A stretch of DNA of 64,000 bases from Morganella morganii_D (GCA_044772875.1 CP173058.1:3720001-3784000); one strand, 5' to 3'; positions 42,624 through 52,454 are shown, counted from the stretch's first letter. A program made the numbers and translations. Notes: generated by a model not told the origin, from the sequence alone.

Positions 42624-45600
42624 GCTTGTTGACCCAGATTATTAAATCATTGCAAATGCCCTGACCAAATTCGCTTAAGTCTGAATTTTCAGTTTCTGAA
42701 TCCAATGATCTCTCAAATTGCAGAAGTTTATCGGCAAGCTCTCGCTGTTCTACGCTGATTAATGCTCCGCGTAGCCGATGCGAAAGTTGTTTTACTATTT
42801 TGATATCCCGGCTGTTTATAGCTTGGTTAAATTCCCGGATATCAATATTAAATTGCAAAATAATATTTCCCCTCTCTTTACCGTTAAGTGGATTAACGAG
42901 GGTGATTAGCTCATCTTCAGAAAAAGAGGAATGGTAGATAGGAAAAAAGCGACTAAAAAGATGTACTAAAGTTTCTAATTCTATTGGCTTGACAAGCCAG
43001 GCATTCATTCCTGCTTGTAAACAACGTTCTTCTTCTTCTTTCAGGCCATTTGCGGTTACACCGATGATTGGACAGGTTTCACCTTCAAGGCGAAGTTGTT
43101 TTGCGAGTTCATAACCATTACGGTATGGCATATTGACATCGGTAAGAATAATATCAACGATTTCATTATCCCAAATAACCAAGGCCTCCTCACCATCACT
43201 GGCTGTAAAGACTTCACAACCAAGTAGTTCAAGTTGTTCCTGAAGAACGATTTGGTTAATCGGGTTATCTTCAGCGATTAATACTTTTAATGAAAACAGA
43301 TCGATATGTGTTTGAATACGGGGGATCGGATAAATTAATGAGGTTGTTAAGTGCTCATTATTTTTTAATAAAAATAGCTGTTGGTTTAGTTCTGATAATC
43401 TGAAATGGTTTTCAGAGGCTAACCATGTTCTTCCCTTCCAATTTTCAGGCAGCGAAACTTGCTCTGTTAATATACCAACTGCGATAACTGATGATGTATC
43501 TTCTGGTAAGCTATCTTGTGTTAAATAAACGGTTGCTCCCCATTTTTTCAGCCATTGAGCAAGATTTCTGGTGAGTAATGGGTTGATGGTTTGGAGCCAA
43601 ATGTGGGTATTGGTCAGATCTGCCCATGTAGCATCTTGTTTTCCGGGCTTAAGAGGCAGTGTGATAAGAAAAGAGCTTCCACTGCCGGGTTGGCTTTGCA
43701 AGCTTATCTGTCCCCCCATCAGCTTAACCAGGTTTGAGCAAATAAATAAGCCTAAGCCTGTGCCACCATATGTGTGAGGTTCTGAATGAGCCTGGTAAAA
43801 AGGTTCAAACAGTTTTTTCTGTTGCTCTGGATCGATGCCAACACCGGAGTCAATAACGCGCAATAATATATTGTCATTAGTGCTTGTTTCCAGTTCAACA
43901 ATAATAGTACCTTTTTGTGTAAATTTAATGGCATTACTTAGCAGATTTCCAATAATCTGTTGTAACCTTGCCACGTCCCCGATTCTATTTGATTGGATAT
44001 CCGGGTCTATAATCGGGAAAAGCACTAACTCTTTTTGTTGCGCTAATCCTTGATATAATTGAATAATTTGTTGTATTAATTCTAAAAAATCAAATGGTTG
44101 ATTTTGAATTTTGACCTGATTAGCTTCGATTTTACTGATATCGAGAATATCACCAATTAATTGCATTAATAATTGGGATGTTGTTGACATACGATTAATT
44201 AAATTAATTTGCTGAGAAGATAATGAGGTATTAGAAAGTAATTCTAATGTGCCAATAAGTCCATAAAGTGGTGTTCTTATTTCATGACTCATGGTTGCTA
44301 AAAATGAAGATTTAGCCCGGTTGGCCTCTTCAGCTAACCGTTTGGCATTATCGAGCTGTTTCTCTGTTTCTGCCTGCATCGTTATATCGGTAAATGCACA
44401 CAAAATTACAGAGCGTTGTTGGTAATTCGTCGCCGTACTCGTGATATATAGAACATGATCTCCTGATTTTTGTGTTGTTTTGACGTTTTTTTGCCGGGTA
44501 ATAACATGGCTGAGAAGTTCCCGATATTCATTGGAGTTTTGAGGTTGGGAAGGCTCTGTGATTTTAAGCCAGTATTGTGCAAGTTCATTCGCGAAACGCA
44601 GCTGCCGAGTTTCTCTATCAATAACACATAGGCCAATAGGCGTTATAGCAATAAGTGTTTGATTAAAAGCTTCGTTATCTAAGATAATTTGCTGGGACTG
44701 AATAGCTGGCTGCAGAATTTTCCTTTGGTACCAACGGTGGTAACCCCAGCCACAAAAAAAACTAAAGAACAGGGCTGTGATTAAACTAATGGGTAACCAC
44801 AGATTATCTTCAAAAAAAGCGGCATAACTAATTCTGTAATATCCGCTCCATTTTTCATTTTTAGAGTCTAATTTGAGGACAAGCCCATCTTTTGTATAAA
44901 AAAGTCCTTCACCAGCCTCAAAGGGTATATTTGTATCACCTAATAACTGACCAAATTCATTATGAGTTAACCAAAATTGATGTGTTAGTGCCGGGTTTAG
45001 CATTCTTTCAAAAACACTCATTCTGACTTGGCTTAGTAACGAAGCCGTGTAAATATTTTGGGGTGATAATTGTGCATTTTGCCACAAATGTGCGTCGAAA
45101 CCCGCAGGAATAACGCCGATAAGATTATTTGTTGAATTGGATTGCCTTATCCAAATAACGGTATCTTTCTCATGATTTTTTTGTGCCTCTTCAAGCTGTT
45201 TTTTTATTGAAGGGAGGTTGATACGAATACTGTCTGTGACCGCATGGAATAACTCGGGGGATATTGATTCATTTCCCATGACTGAACCAACAGAGGGAAC
45301 GCTGATGCTAATATGGTCATGTTCATTAATAAAGAATACTGCTGCAGCAGGGTAATATGACCCTCCCCAAAATGTAGAGTAAAAATCAGCTAAATAGGCA
45401 CCAAGTGAAAATAGGATGCTTGGTACCCGGGAGCACTCTAAGCTCTCATTGCAACCTAATGTGAATGGCATAGCAACAATCGATTCTTTACCCTCCAGTA
45501 ATCGTAACGGCCATTTTTTAGGGGGGGTTTGGTAATTTATTGAGTAAGTCCGGCTTTCTACTAACTCTGATAAGTCTTGGTTTTGCTGGTTTAATGCAAT

Positions 45601-45837
45601 TAAAAACTTTTCTTGTTCAAGGATATAGCCAATAAGTGTTCTGAAATCTACCTCTAATCGCTTCGTTTCTTGTTGAACAATTCGTTCAGCGCTCCAAACC
45701 AGAGTTGCAATGAGAATAAACAAGAGAGGAAGAGTAACAGTTAATATACTATTCGTGCGTCCTGAATTACGTGTTATTCGTGAAAATGCGGTTGGAGAGG
45801 AGTTGGTCATGGCGCCATTCTCATTGATTATATGCAA
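42601..45837 (-). CDS. Hybrid sensor histidine kinase with receiver and HPt domains
   Basis: This 1078-residue membrane kinase has TM1 at about 31-50, a periplasmic sensor of about 295 residues with three cysteine-free lobes apart from the GCNESLECS pair, TM2 at about 347-366, and a PAS-like domain at about 385-490. The HisKA phospho-acceptor is His518 in MSHEIRTP, followed by an HATPase with N box NAIKFTQ and G box GTGLGLFI. The C-terminus has a receiver (AEDNPINQ, ILTDVNMP) and an HPt with LSHRLRG. This is a four-step phosphorelay of BvgS/EvgS/BarA type, feeding the convergent RcsB-like regulator. The signal is unknown. Confidence 0.93.
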   Translation of the reverse strand: MHIINENGAMTNSSPTAFSRITRNSGRTNSILTVTLPLLFILIATLVWSAERIVQQETKRLEVDFRTLIGYILEQEKFLIALNQQNQDLSELVESRTYSINYQTPPKKWPLRLLEGKESIVAMPFTLGCNESLECSRVPSILFSLGAYLADFYSTFWGGSYYPAAAVFFINEHDHISISVPSVGSVMGNESISPELFHAVTDSIRINLPSIKKQLEEAQKNHEKDTVIWIRQSNSTNNLIGVIPAGFDAHLWQNAQLSPQNIYTASLLSQVRMSVFERMLNPALTHQFWLTHNEFGQLLGDTNIPFEAGEGLFYTKDGLVLKLDSKNEKWSGYYRISYAAFFEDNLWLPISLITALFFSFFCGWGYHRWYQRKILQPAIQSQQIILDNEAFNQTLIAITPIGLCVIDRETRQLRFANELAQYWLKITEPSQPQNSNEYRELLSHVITRQKNVKTTQKSGDHVLYITSTATNYQQRSVILCAFTDITMQAETEKQLDNAKRLAEEANRAKSSFLATMSHEIRTPLYGLIGTLELLSNTSLSSQQINLINRMSTTSQLLMQLIGDILDISKIEANQVKIQNQPFDFLELIQQIIQLYQGLAQQKELVLFPIIDPDIQSNRIGDVARLQQIIGNLLSNAIKFTQKGTIIVELETSTNDNILLRVIDSGVGIDPEQQKKLFEPFYQAHSEPHTYGGTGLGLFICSNLVKLMGGQISLQSQPGSGSSFLITLPLKPGKQDATWADLTNTHIWLQTINPLLTRNLAQWLKKWGATVYLTQDSLPEDTSSVIAVGILTEQVSLPENWKGRTWLASENHFRLSELNQQLFLLKNNEHLTTSLIYPIPRIQTHIDLFSLKVLIAEDNPINQIVLQEQLELLGCEVFTASDGEEALVIWDNEIVDIILTDVNMPYRNGYELAKQLRLEGETCPIIGVTANGLKEEEERCLQAGMNAWLVKPIELETLVHLFSRFFPIYHSSFSEDELITLVNPLNGKERGNIILQFNIDIREFNQAINSRDIKIVKQLSHRLRGALISVEQRELADKLLQFERSLDSETENSDLSEFGQGICNDLIIWVNKLNQTDGV

Positions 45838-45931
45838 ACCCCATGATTTCCATCATAATATAAAAAATAAATTAAACAATGATTCTTTTTTTGAGATGTT
45901 GCAAGAGGGTGACAATAGATGATCTCCCCCT

Positions 45932-45956
45932 GAAAACAGTCCCCGGGGCGGGGGAC
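45932..45956 (-). terminator. Terminator after the fimbrial operon
   Basis: The stem GTCCCC / GGGGAC (45939-45956) is followed on the minus strand by TGTTTT. It lies between the adhesin stop and the kinase gene. A second dyad, GCGGATAC / GTATCCGC (45988-46020), lies upstream of it. A 68-codon ORF here (45872-46078) is not supported. Confidence 0.55.
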
Positions 45957-46051
45957 GCATAGTTTATCACTACCGGGCGGTCACTCAGCGGATACGGGAA
46001 TAGCTGAGACCTGTATCCGCTATGGCTGCCATCGTATTCAAATATTATTAC

Positions 46052-46077
46052 CCGATCTCCATTCCCGGTAATACGCA
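46052..46077 (+). repeat. 26-bp direct repeat, right copy
   Basis: This is the second copy of the repeat at 41793-41818 (one mismatch), directly outside the stop codon of the fimbrial adhesin. The two copies enclose the response regulator and kinase genes (about 4.2 kb). Confidence 0.8.
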
Positions 46078-46078
46078 T

Positions 46079-47062
46079 TCAGTAAGAAACAACAGCCCGG
46101 ATTGTTTTTGAAAATGGTCCTGAGCTTATAGAGCTGCCCGGCACTTTATTTAAGATCGCAGTATAAGGGACGCTTACTGATGATTGAGGTAAAATTTCGC
46201 CAATAACATAGTTTTGGTTGTAATTTATTTCTGTTGAGCCACTTTGTAACATCGTTTGTAATCCATTTCCCATATCAAGGTATTTGCCGCCCAAAATAGT
46301 ATTATTATTTGGCTCAAAACGAACAGATACATTTAAGCCTGTTGCACAATCAGGGGGAACAGCCATCATTAAATGAAAAGGCCGGCTAATTGACTCCCCT
46401 GCATTCATTTGCTTTGGTGAAACTGTATCAAACTCTATACTACCACCATGTGATACTGATAAATTAACTGCGGGGGTTGGGCAAAGTAGTGTTAAATTAC
46501 CGATAATATGAGCATAAACGGGCACTCCAAGGTTCTTTGCTTGGTAATCTTCATGATATCCTAATATAAAAGAACCTGTATCAAACGGTTTTAAAGTATT
46601 ACTCCCCTTATTAACAGAAAAGTTATACTTTATCGCGATATTCGTCGTAACACCTGTAGCGGGTTGGTTCCAATAACCTAAATCAAGATTAGGTACACTT
46701 GGGTTTGTAATCGTCGCAGTTATACCGCCACCAATGGCACTTCTTTGTGTTACGGTTACACCACTATTAATTAAAAGTGTTTTTATCTCCGTAGGCATTA
46801 TATTTTTAAAATATATATGATTAGGGGCAGCTACTGTTCCTGTAAAATCACATGCAAATAAAATAAAGGAAGATGTGGCTGATGCCAATTGTGTGCCAGT
46901 CGCTATTGTACTATTACTACTAGTGATCTCGAATGTAAGGTCTTGCTGTATATAATTTGGGCCAGAATTTACCCGGCAATTAGATACCGCTGCTGATACA
47001 TTAAAACTAAAAAAGATAAATCCGAATATAATTAATGAAGCTATTTTTTTTAAATAGAACAT
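46079..47062 (-). CDS. Fimbrial tip adhesin
   Basis: This 327-residue two-domain protein has signal peptide MFYLKKIASLIIFGFIFFSF, an N-terminal ~180-residue receptor-binding-type domain, and a C-terminal pilin domain (LLCPTPAVNLSVSHGGSIEF ... VPYTAILN) ending in the typical alternating SKTIRAVVSY donor strand motif. The last gene of the operon is usually the tip adhesin. Receptor unknown. Confidence 0.82.
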   Translation of the reverse strand: MFYLKKIASLIIFGFIFFSFNVSAAVSNCRVNSGPNYIQQDLTFEITSSNSTIATGTQLASATSSFILFACDFTGTVAAPNHIYFKNIMPTEIKTLLINSGVTVTQRSAIGGGITATITNPSVPNLDLGYWNQPATGVTTNIAIKYNFSVNKGSNTLKPFDTGSFILGYHEDYQAKNLGVPVYAHIIGNLTLLCPTPAVNLSVSHGGSIEFDTVSPKQMNAGESISRPFHLMMAVPPDCATGLNVSVRFEPNNNTILGGKYLDMGNGLQTMLQSGSTEINYNQNYVIGEILPQSSVSVPYTAILNKVPGSSISSGPFSKTIRAVVSY

Positions 47063-47071
47063 AGAGCCCTC

Positions 47072-47794
47072 TTATTCTTTATCTTCGTTCAGTACACATG
47101 ATGTACTGCTGCATGAATAGTTTAATAACTTAGGGGAACCATAATCATCAATATATGTTACAACTATTTCAGATGCATTTTTTTGTTTATCAGATAATAA
47201 GTAATTTGTATTGCTGTTAGGTTTAATGATGACTTCTTCAAAGTTAGCAACCTTACTTTTGCTATCATTGATATTGATCACGACAACATGATAAGCTGTA
47301 GGGTTTGCCAGTTTTAATGTGCTTCCGGTCTTTTCAATTTTCAGCTCTTTTTGCCAATTATTATCTGCATATTTAGCAATTCCTTTTGGGCGGTAAAACA
47401 CCTTAAAACGAGACTGAATCACAATTTCAACTGCATTTTCCAATTGGCTTTTAGGAGGAATTCCAAGCACATTAAAATAAAATAATGATTCCTTATCACC
47501 GGGAATATCTAAGTTGTTTTTTGATGTGCTAATCCTGATTTGTTTCTTTTGGTTAGGTTCAATACGTTGTAATAAAGGTAATGCCACTAAAGGATCGGTG
47601 ATTTTCTTACCTTTTTCATTCTCTACCCAGGACTGAACTAAGAATGGGTCCTTATTATCCGTATTTTCAACAACCACACTAACGCCCTTACTGCCTTCGT
47701 CATAAATGACGCGAGTACGGTCAACGGAAATTGATGCATATGTGTATGTGCTTGCTAAAAGTAATACACTCATTATTAATTTTAAATTTTTCAT
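47072..47794 (-). CDS. Periplasmic fimbrial chaperone (PapD family)
   Basis: This 240-residue protein has signal peptide MKNLKLIMSVLLLASTYTYA and then two Ig-like domains, with VDRTRVIYDEGSKGVSVVVEN, PFLVQSWVEN, PLLQRIEPNQKKQIRI and LFYFNVLGIPP. All are hallmarks of PapD-type chaperones, including the G1 strand region and the IPP motif. It caps fimbrial subunits and passes them to the usher. A Cys pair (SCSSTSC) near the C-terminus is unusual. Confidence 0.93.
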   Translation of the reverse strand: MKNLKLIMSVLLLASTYTYASISVDRTRVIYDEGSKGVSVVVENTDNKDPFLVQSWVENEKGKKITDPLVALPLLQRIEPNQKKQIRISTSKNNLDIPGDKESLFYFNVLGIPPKSQLENAVEIVIQSRFKVFYRPKGIAKYADNNWQKELKIEKTGSTLKLANPTAYHVVVININDSKSKVANFEEVIIKPNSNTNYLLSDKQKNASEIVVTYIDDYGSPKLLNYSCSSTSCVLNEDKE

Positions 47795-47803
47795 AATCTT
47801 CTG

Positions 47804-50272
47804 CTATTTATAACAAGTTATTTTCTGAATGTTAGCATTATCTAACATAATCCGGCAGGATTGATTTCCTGTCCATTTAACAATTAATTTCTGATTTGGT
47901 TGAATGCCTGCCAAATAAACTTCGCCTTGTTCGGCAATCATACCCAATACTTTTTCACCATCAGAATCGTAGACTAACGCACCAAATGGTGGTGTTTTTC
48001 CATCAGGAAAACTGATTGTTAATAATGCTTTCTCACCCATAATGGTGTTTAGTTTTGAATATCCAACCGCACCATCTGTTAGTGTTGATTCAACAACGCT
48101 ATCATCAATGCTGACATTTTCCGGTATGTTATTTAAATCTACATACTGAGTTGATCTATAATAGGTTGGTACATTACTGATTGCAGCTAAACCAAACCGA
48201 TTGGTTATTGACTCATTTTTATTAATAGATACATCTTTTGCTTTATCTGTATCTATAACCATTCTTGCCTGATTTTCGTAGACTCTGCGATGTAACACAG
48301 GGCCGTGGCTTGTTAATGTTAAAGAACCATCTAATGACCCGCTCGCTGTATGATAATCATTACTATAAGCACCAGTGAACTGAGCTGTACCATATTGTGT
48401 GTCCCGGTATAAAGATGTATTAATCGTCGTATTCTCAAAAAAATCTTTACCAGACAATCCAATGTTGACATTATTGCCATCCATCCTGGTGTAGTAATTT
48501 ATATTATTGTTATACCTCTTATCCCGGTCGTTATAAGAAGAAAAATATTGTAACCTGGAACCTCGCTCTTCCCCCAAAGGAAGAATTAAAGAAAGATAAG
48601 CCTGCCCGGAACGGTTTCCTTTTGTATAACTACTTTCACTAATTGAAAAAGATAAAATCGCATTATTAATATAATCATTTCTTATTGTTTTATTAAAAGA
48701 TAAATTTAAGGTGTTATTACCTTTAGGTTCTTTCCAGTAATTTTCTCTTGAATAGCTTAAGCTTACGTCAGCATTCCAGTCAGGAATTTGCCGGGTAAAG
48801 GATGTTGTAAATACATTTTTTTGGCGATAATAATTTTCTGATGGGTTTTCTTTTGTGTCAATGTAATTATTGACTGACATAAAACCTTCGTTAGAAAATT
48901 GATACCCTGTTAAATCAAGACGACTTAAATTTGAAAAGCGTTTAGCATAATTAATTCGATAACTTTCTCCTGTATGCGACGTAATATCTTTCAACTTATT
49001 TCTTGATTGAGTAACATCAAATGACATTGCACCTAAACGTTCCATATTTAACCCAACACCTGTGCTATAGGAGTAATATTCATTATCCGGGGTTGCAAAT
49101 AACCCGCCAAATGCAGATAAGTTATTTAAAACTCCCCAGGAAAATTCAGTTGAAATAAAGTCATTTTTAACATTTTTATATCCCATGGGGTCGAGTTGAC
49201 CTGCATTAAATTTATATTGCACCATACCCGGTCGCGTTAAGAATGGAATACTTGTTGAAGATACCTGGTACTCCCTGATAGAACCATCTTCTTCTGTTAC
49301 TTTAACATCTAATGTACCCAATAAAGAGGAGCTTAAATTATCAATCAAAAATGGCCCGGGTGCGACTTTAACCTGACTTAATATCCGTCCATTTTGCGAT
49401 ACTGTGACTGTCGCATTACTTGTTGCCATTCCTGAAACATTCGGAGCATATCCCCTTAAAGAAGCGGGTAACATGTTTTCATCAGTGAAAATACTTATCC
49501 CGTTGAAGCGAACAGAATCAAATAACTGGTTGGCTGTATAGTACTTTCCGGCAAAAAATTTAGCTGATAAGCTTGGTAAATCAGTAAAAAGATATGTTTG
49601 TACCCATTTGAAATTATCATTCTGATTATTGTTAAAATCTTTCAGGAACTGATAATTACTGCGTAGCCTCCATCGGCCAATATTGGCGCCTAAAGAACCG
49701 AATGAACTCAGGTTATTCGTACTTTCAGTGTTTTTATATTTAAAGTAATTTTCGATTATATTGTAATCAAAAACTAATGCATTAATACCGATCTCACGTT
49801 GCATGGGAGGAATCCAATTATCATCAGCATACAAAAAATAAGCTTGTGGTATTGATAATGCCAGCTCTTGTTTTTCATCATCGAATCTTGATGTGATGTT
49901 TTTATCCTGTGATGATAAATCATAACACTGGCCATTTTGCCATGTAGGAATTTCATTTATAAATTCTTCTTTTAATCCAATAAGTTCTACTAGTTTTTGT
50001 AAAATACAAGGCTGAGTTTTCCCTTCTTTATTCAGGAAATCAATTTTATCAAAAAAATTAACTCTTTTCCCATTTACAGAAACATTTGAAAAGTAAGCAC
50101 CTTCTGCAACTGAATCATGTTCAAAAGCACTTAAGTCAATATCTGAATCACCAGAAATAGACAAAGCATCCTGATTAAATTGAACTGAGTCTGCATTAAC
50201 ATAGTTTGAATAAAACAATAAGCTGGATATTAAACTAGCTACTATGTTTTTTTTTAAATTGTTCATTTTCAT
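47804..50272 (-). CDS. Outer-membrane fimbrial usher
   Basis: This 822-residue usher has a signal peptide, then an N-terminal periplasmic domain (VQFNQDALSISGDSDIDLSAFEHD) that receives chaperone-subunit complexes. The 24-strand barrel includes a plug region (PNVSGMATSNATVTVSQNGRI, FLIDNLSSS) and the C-terminal domains end with LTISFPDGKTPPFGALVYD. Usher before chaperone is the order of Mrp-type fimbriae in Proteus. Slightly short but complete. Confidence 0.94.
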   Translation of the reverse strand: MKMNNLKKNIVASLISSLLFYSNYVNADSVQFNQDALSISGDSDIDLSAFEHDSVAEGAYFSNVSVNGKRVNFFDKIDFLNKEGKTQPCILQKLVELIGLKEEFINEIPTWQNGQCYDLSSQDKNITSRFDDEKQELALSIPQAYFLYADDNWIPPMQREIGINALVFDYNIIENYFKYKNTESTNNLSSFGSLGANIGRWRLRSNYQFLKDFNNNQNDNFKWVQTYLFTDLPSLSAKFFAGKYYTANQLFDSVRFNGISIFTDENMLPASLRGYAPNVSGMATSNATVTVSQNGRILSQVKVAPGPFLIDNLSSSLLGTLDVKVTEEDGSIREYQVSSTSIPFLTRPGMVQYKFNAGQLDPMGYKNVKNDFISTEFSWGVLNNLSAFGGLFATPDNEYYSYSTGVGLNMERLGAMSFDVTQSRNKLKDITSHTGESYRINYAKRFSNLSRLDLTGYQFSNEGFMSVNNYIDTKENPSENYYRQKNVFTTSFTRQIPDWNADVSLSYSRENYWKEPKGNNTLNLSFNKTIRNDYINNAILSFSISESSYTKGNRSGQAYLSLILPLGEERGSRLQYFSSYNDRDKRYNNNINYYTRMDGNNVNIGLSGKDFFENTTINTSLYRDTQYGTAQFTGAYSNDYHTASGSLDGSLTLTSHGPVLHRRVYENQARMVIDTDKAKDVSINKNESITNRFGLAAISNVPTYYRSTQYVDLNNIPENVSIDDSVVESTLTDGAVGYSKLNTIMGEKALLTISFPDGKTPPFGALVYDSDGEKVLGMIAEQGEVYLAGIQPNQKLIVKWTGNQSCRIMLDNANIQKITCYK

Positions 50273-50423
50273 TAGCTGGTATATTCTGTGATTGATATAT
50301 TTATTGTTTCCCTATTTATAAACAGCCGAAGATGCTGTAAAATGTTAATTTCACACGCATAATCGGCATATTAATAATCAAATAGAAAATTTATTTATAG
50401 TGGTTAAAATGACTAATATATAT

Positions 50424-50957
50424 TTATTGGTAATCTAAGATGTAAGCTACTGTAGATTTCACTGAGCCTGCTGTTGCTACACCTAATGCTTGCATACGAG
50501 CGGATAAGTTAATCGTATTAGAACCTGCATTTAAATTCTGAGTGATAATATCGCCTGTTTTTAAATTAGTGCCATTACCATTCTGGAATAAAATACCAAC
50601 ATTTTGTGCTGTACCATTGTTTGCCCATAAAGTACCTGCGGCATCCATTTGACCTGTAAATTTAACTGTCACTTTAGAGTAATCTGTACCGCCTGCAGAT
50701 GGGTCTAATACACAGTCAGCGAGTTCAAGAGTAAAATCAACATTAGGACCTTGCGCACCTGCCGTTTTTAAAGAAACAGCAGGAACAGAACCTAACTGAA
50801 CTTCTTTATTAATTGATGATGGTGTAATACTGCAAGCCCCTGAGTTAACTGTACCATTAAATTCAATAGTACCGCTTCCAATATCGGCAGCAAATGAAGT
50901 TGATGCAGCAGTAAATGTTAAAGCGATGATTGAAGATGCTAAAAGCGTCTTTTTCAT
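50424..50957 (-). CDS. Major fimbrial subunit
   Basis: This 177-residue type-1-like pilin has signal peptide MKKTLLASSIIALTFTAAST, two Cys forming the pilin disulfide (GACSI and ADCVL), the conserved NVGILFQN, and the C-terminal ending VKSTVAYILDYQ with penultimate tyrosine. It is the first gene of the operon and is separated from the usher by 150 bp, which is common and may carry an mRNA processing or attenuation point. Confidence 0.93.
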   Translation of the reverse strand: MKKTLLASSIIALTFTAASTSFAADIGSGTIEFNGTVNSGACSITPSSINKEVQLGSVPAVSLKTAGAQGPNVDFTLELADCVLDPSAGGTDYSKVTVKFTGQMDAAGTLWANNGTAQNVGILFQNGNGTNLKTGDIITQNLNAGSNTINLSARMQALGVATAGSVKSTVAYILDYQ

Positions 50958-51137
50958 TTTTAAATCCTTAAAAAGTTTGATAAATAGTTATTTATTTGGT
51001 TGGTCTGAATGTGATTAACAAGAATATGTCACTGATGTTTTATTTCAAATAACATAGTTTCAATTTTATACGAGCTTAATGAATAAAAGTACATTTATGC
51101 TGGTATAAAGAAAAGTTTATACATAAAAATAAAACCC

Positions 51138-51159
51138 AACTATAAGGGGATCCTTAAAA
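51138..51159 (+). repeat. Promoter-region repeat upstream of the fimbrial operon
   Basis: A 22-bp perfect repeat with core TATAAGGGGATCCTTA, containing the dyad AAGG-N4-CCTT, lies about 180 bp upstream of the major pilin start. An identical copy lies 180 bp upstream of the HTH gene. Flanks share a TATACATAA about 15-20 bp away. Confidence 0.75.
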
Positions 51160-51203
51160 GAGAGAGTTTGTCACGATATTATTATAAATAATTATTGATG
51201 AAT

Positions 51204-51494
51204 TTAATTATCTTTAAATTCGTAAATTATATTTTGATTTTCAGGAAAAGAAAGATAGGCCGAGCAGGCCTCTGATAACTCATCAAAAAAATAATTTATA
51301 TCAACCTTAAATAGTGATGAGATATATATTAGTGTATCAATATCAATCCTGCTTGTTCCTCTCTCATAACGAGAGATTTGTTGTTGACTAATTTTCAATA
51401 TTATTGCCAAATCGGTTCCCGTTAATCCTCTTTCTTTCCTGAGTTTTTTTATTTTTTCCCCTATAGCTTTAGCTATAGGGTATTTTGCTGTCAT
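51204..51494 (-). CDS. MrpJ-like HTH regulator linked to fimbriae
   Basis: This 96-residue XRE-type HTH protein reads GEKIKKLRKERGLTGTDLAIIL then SQQQISRYERGTSRI, the hallmark of the MrpJ family of Proteus mirabilis. MrpJ-type proteins are encoded in fimbrial operons and repress motility when fimbriae are made. Here the gene lies upstream of the pilin gene, on the same strand, with its own repeat-containing promoter region. Confidence 0.85.
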   Translation of the reverse strand: MTAKYPIAKAIGEKIKKLRKERGLTGTDLAIILKISQQQISRYERGTSRIDIDTLIYISSLFKVDINYFFDELSEACSAYLSFPENQNIIYEFKDN

Positions 51495-51673
51495 AATTAA
51501 TTTCCTTTCATTACGTTATTTTAATGTATGACGTTAATCCAATTTAATGTCATGATTTAATAGGGATACCTATCCAAATAACACTATTTTATTTTTATGG
51601 ATATATAATTTAAAAGTTAATAGAGCCATGCTTTATTATAGTGATACTAAATCTATACATAACAAATACGAAT

Positions 51674-51695
51674 AACTATAAGGGGATCCTTAAAA
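51674..51695 (+). repeat. Promoter-region repeat upstream of the HTH regulator gene
   Basis: This is an identical copy of the 22-bp element at 51138-51159, about 180 bp upstream of the HTH start. The shared distance to both genes suggests a common regulator site, such as autoregulation by the HTH protein or control by a response regulator. Confidence 0.75.
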
Positions 51696-52225
51696 AAGGC
51701 TGGTTTATAGTCTCAATTAGTGTTTTTTTTTGATTATAAACTCATGTTTAGAGTAAACACAAAAAAGCACTCACTCCAAATATGGATATATTTACAAGGT
51801 CAAAACATTAGACTATTTTAACTTAAATTTAAGCAAAAGGTTATTCACTTGGATTTTTTGTAAAAAAAGTTAAAATATTTTAAACACTTCTACGGGAAAA
51901 ACCTTTTTTGGGATAAAAAAAAGCAAAACAATTGAAATTTTGAACCAAAAAAAAATAAATTTCAAATTAAAGTGTCATAAAAATCCAATACTGAAAATTT
52001 TGTGTTACGCAGAACGCCGGCAGACAGAGAGGTTGCGTTTTTCCACTTAATGTTGACTAAATATTCACTTGGCACACTTCGCCTGAAGGTTGCCCATAAA
52101 ATGATGTGTGTTATAAATTATTTCTGGCTATTGACCTCATTGGCATCAGGGTAGTCAGCCCGTCACTGAACCATTAATCGCCTTTCTCCGTGGGGGCAGC
52201 TTTATGAATAGATGCAGCGCGGACT

Positions 52226-52241
52226 GAATTTCGCGCCTGAT
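52226..52241 (-). repeat. 16-bp copy of the prophage right-end sequence
   Basis: GAATTTCGCGCCTGAT at this place is identical, inverted, to 3240-3255 in the prophage right end, and covers most of the second A-binding-type box. It could be a relic of another Mu-like end. Confidence 0.55.
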
Positions 52242-52414
52242 GGCTTATCTGGTGTTCGGCAGCATCTTTCGACCGTAATCCAGACTTAATCAAAGAACTA
52301 CAGGCCATTGTTCTGAATTTGTACCCGCGCAAGGGACTTGATGCGGATAGGATTTGGCTAAGTTGGGCAGAATGAAGAACTACGGAGAAGTAGATATTTA
52401 GCGGGCGTTACAAA

Positions 52415-52442
52415 CGAAAACGGACCTCCGCAGAGGTCCGTT
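52415..52442 (-). terminator. Terminator of tRNA-Phe
   Basis: The stem AACGGACCT / AGGTCCGTT with a 6-nt loop is followed on the minus strand by TTTT. It lies just downstream of the tRNA 3' end. Confidence 0.85.
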
Positions 52443-52454
52443 AACATGAATTAG

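Larger units (their letters stand above)
51495..52454. other. Island edge between fimbrial genes and tRNA-Phe
   Basis: This AT-rich intergenic stretch of about 960 bp shows homopolymer tracts (51850-51990) and no intact gene. From about 52020 the composition becomes GC-richer. A possible C-terminal gene fragment runs 52241-52375, reading IKELQAIVLNLYPRKGL and ending in IWLSWAE; I do not recognise it. A 16-bp match to the prophage right end lies at 52226-52241. Confidence 0.6.

Noticed and set aside
45872..46078. 68-codon minus-strand ORF between adhesin and kinase genes
   Set aside because: It contains the terminator hairpin and the 26-bp repeat, and shows no protein-like conservation features.
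51138..51695. Invertible fimbrial promoter (as in Mrp or type 1 fimbriae)
   Set aside because: The two copies are direct, not inverted, repeats, and no recombinase gene lies nearby.
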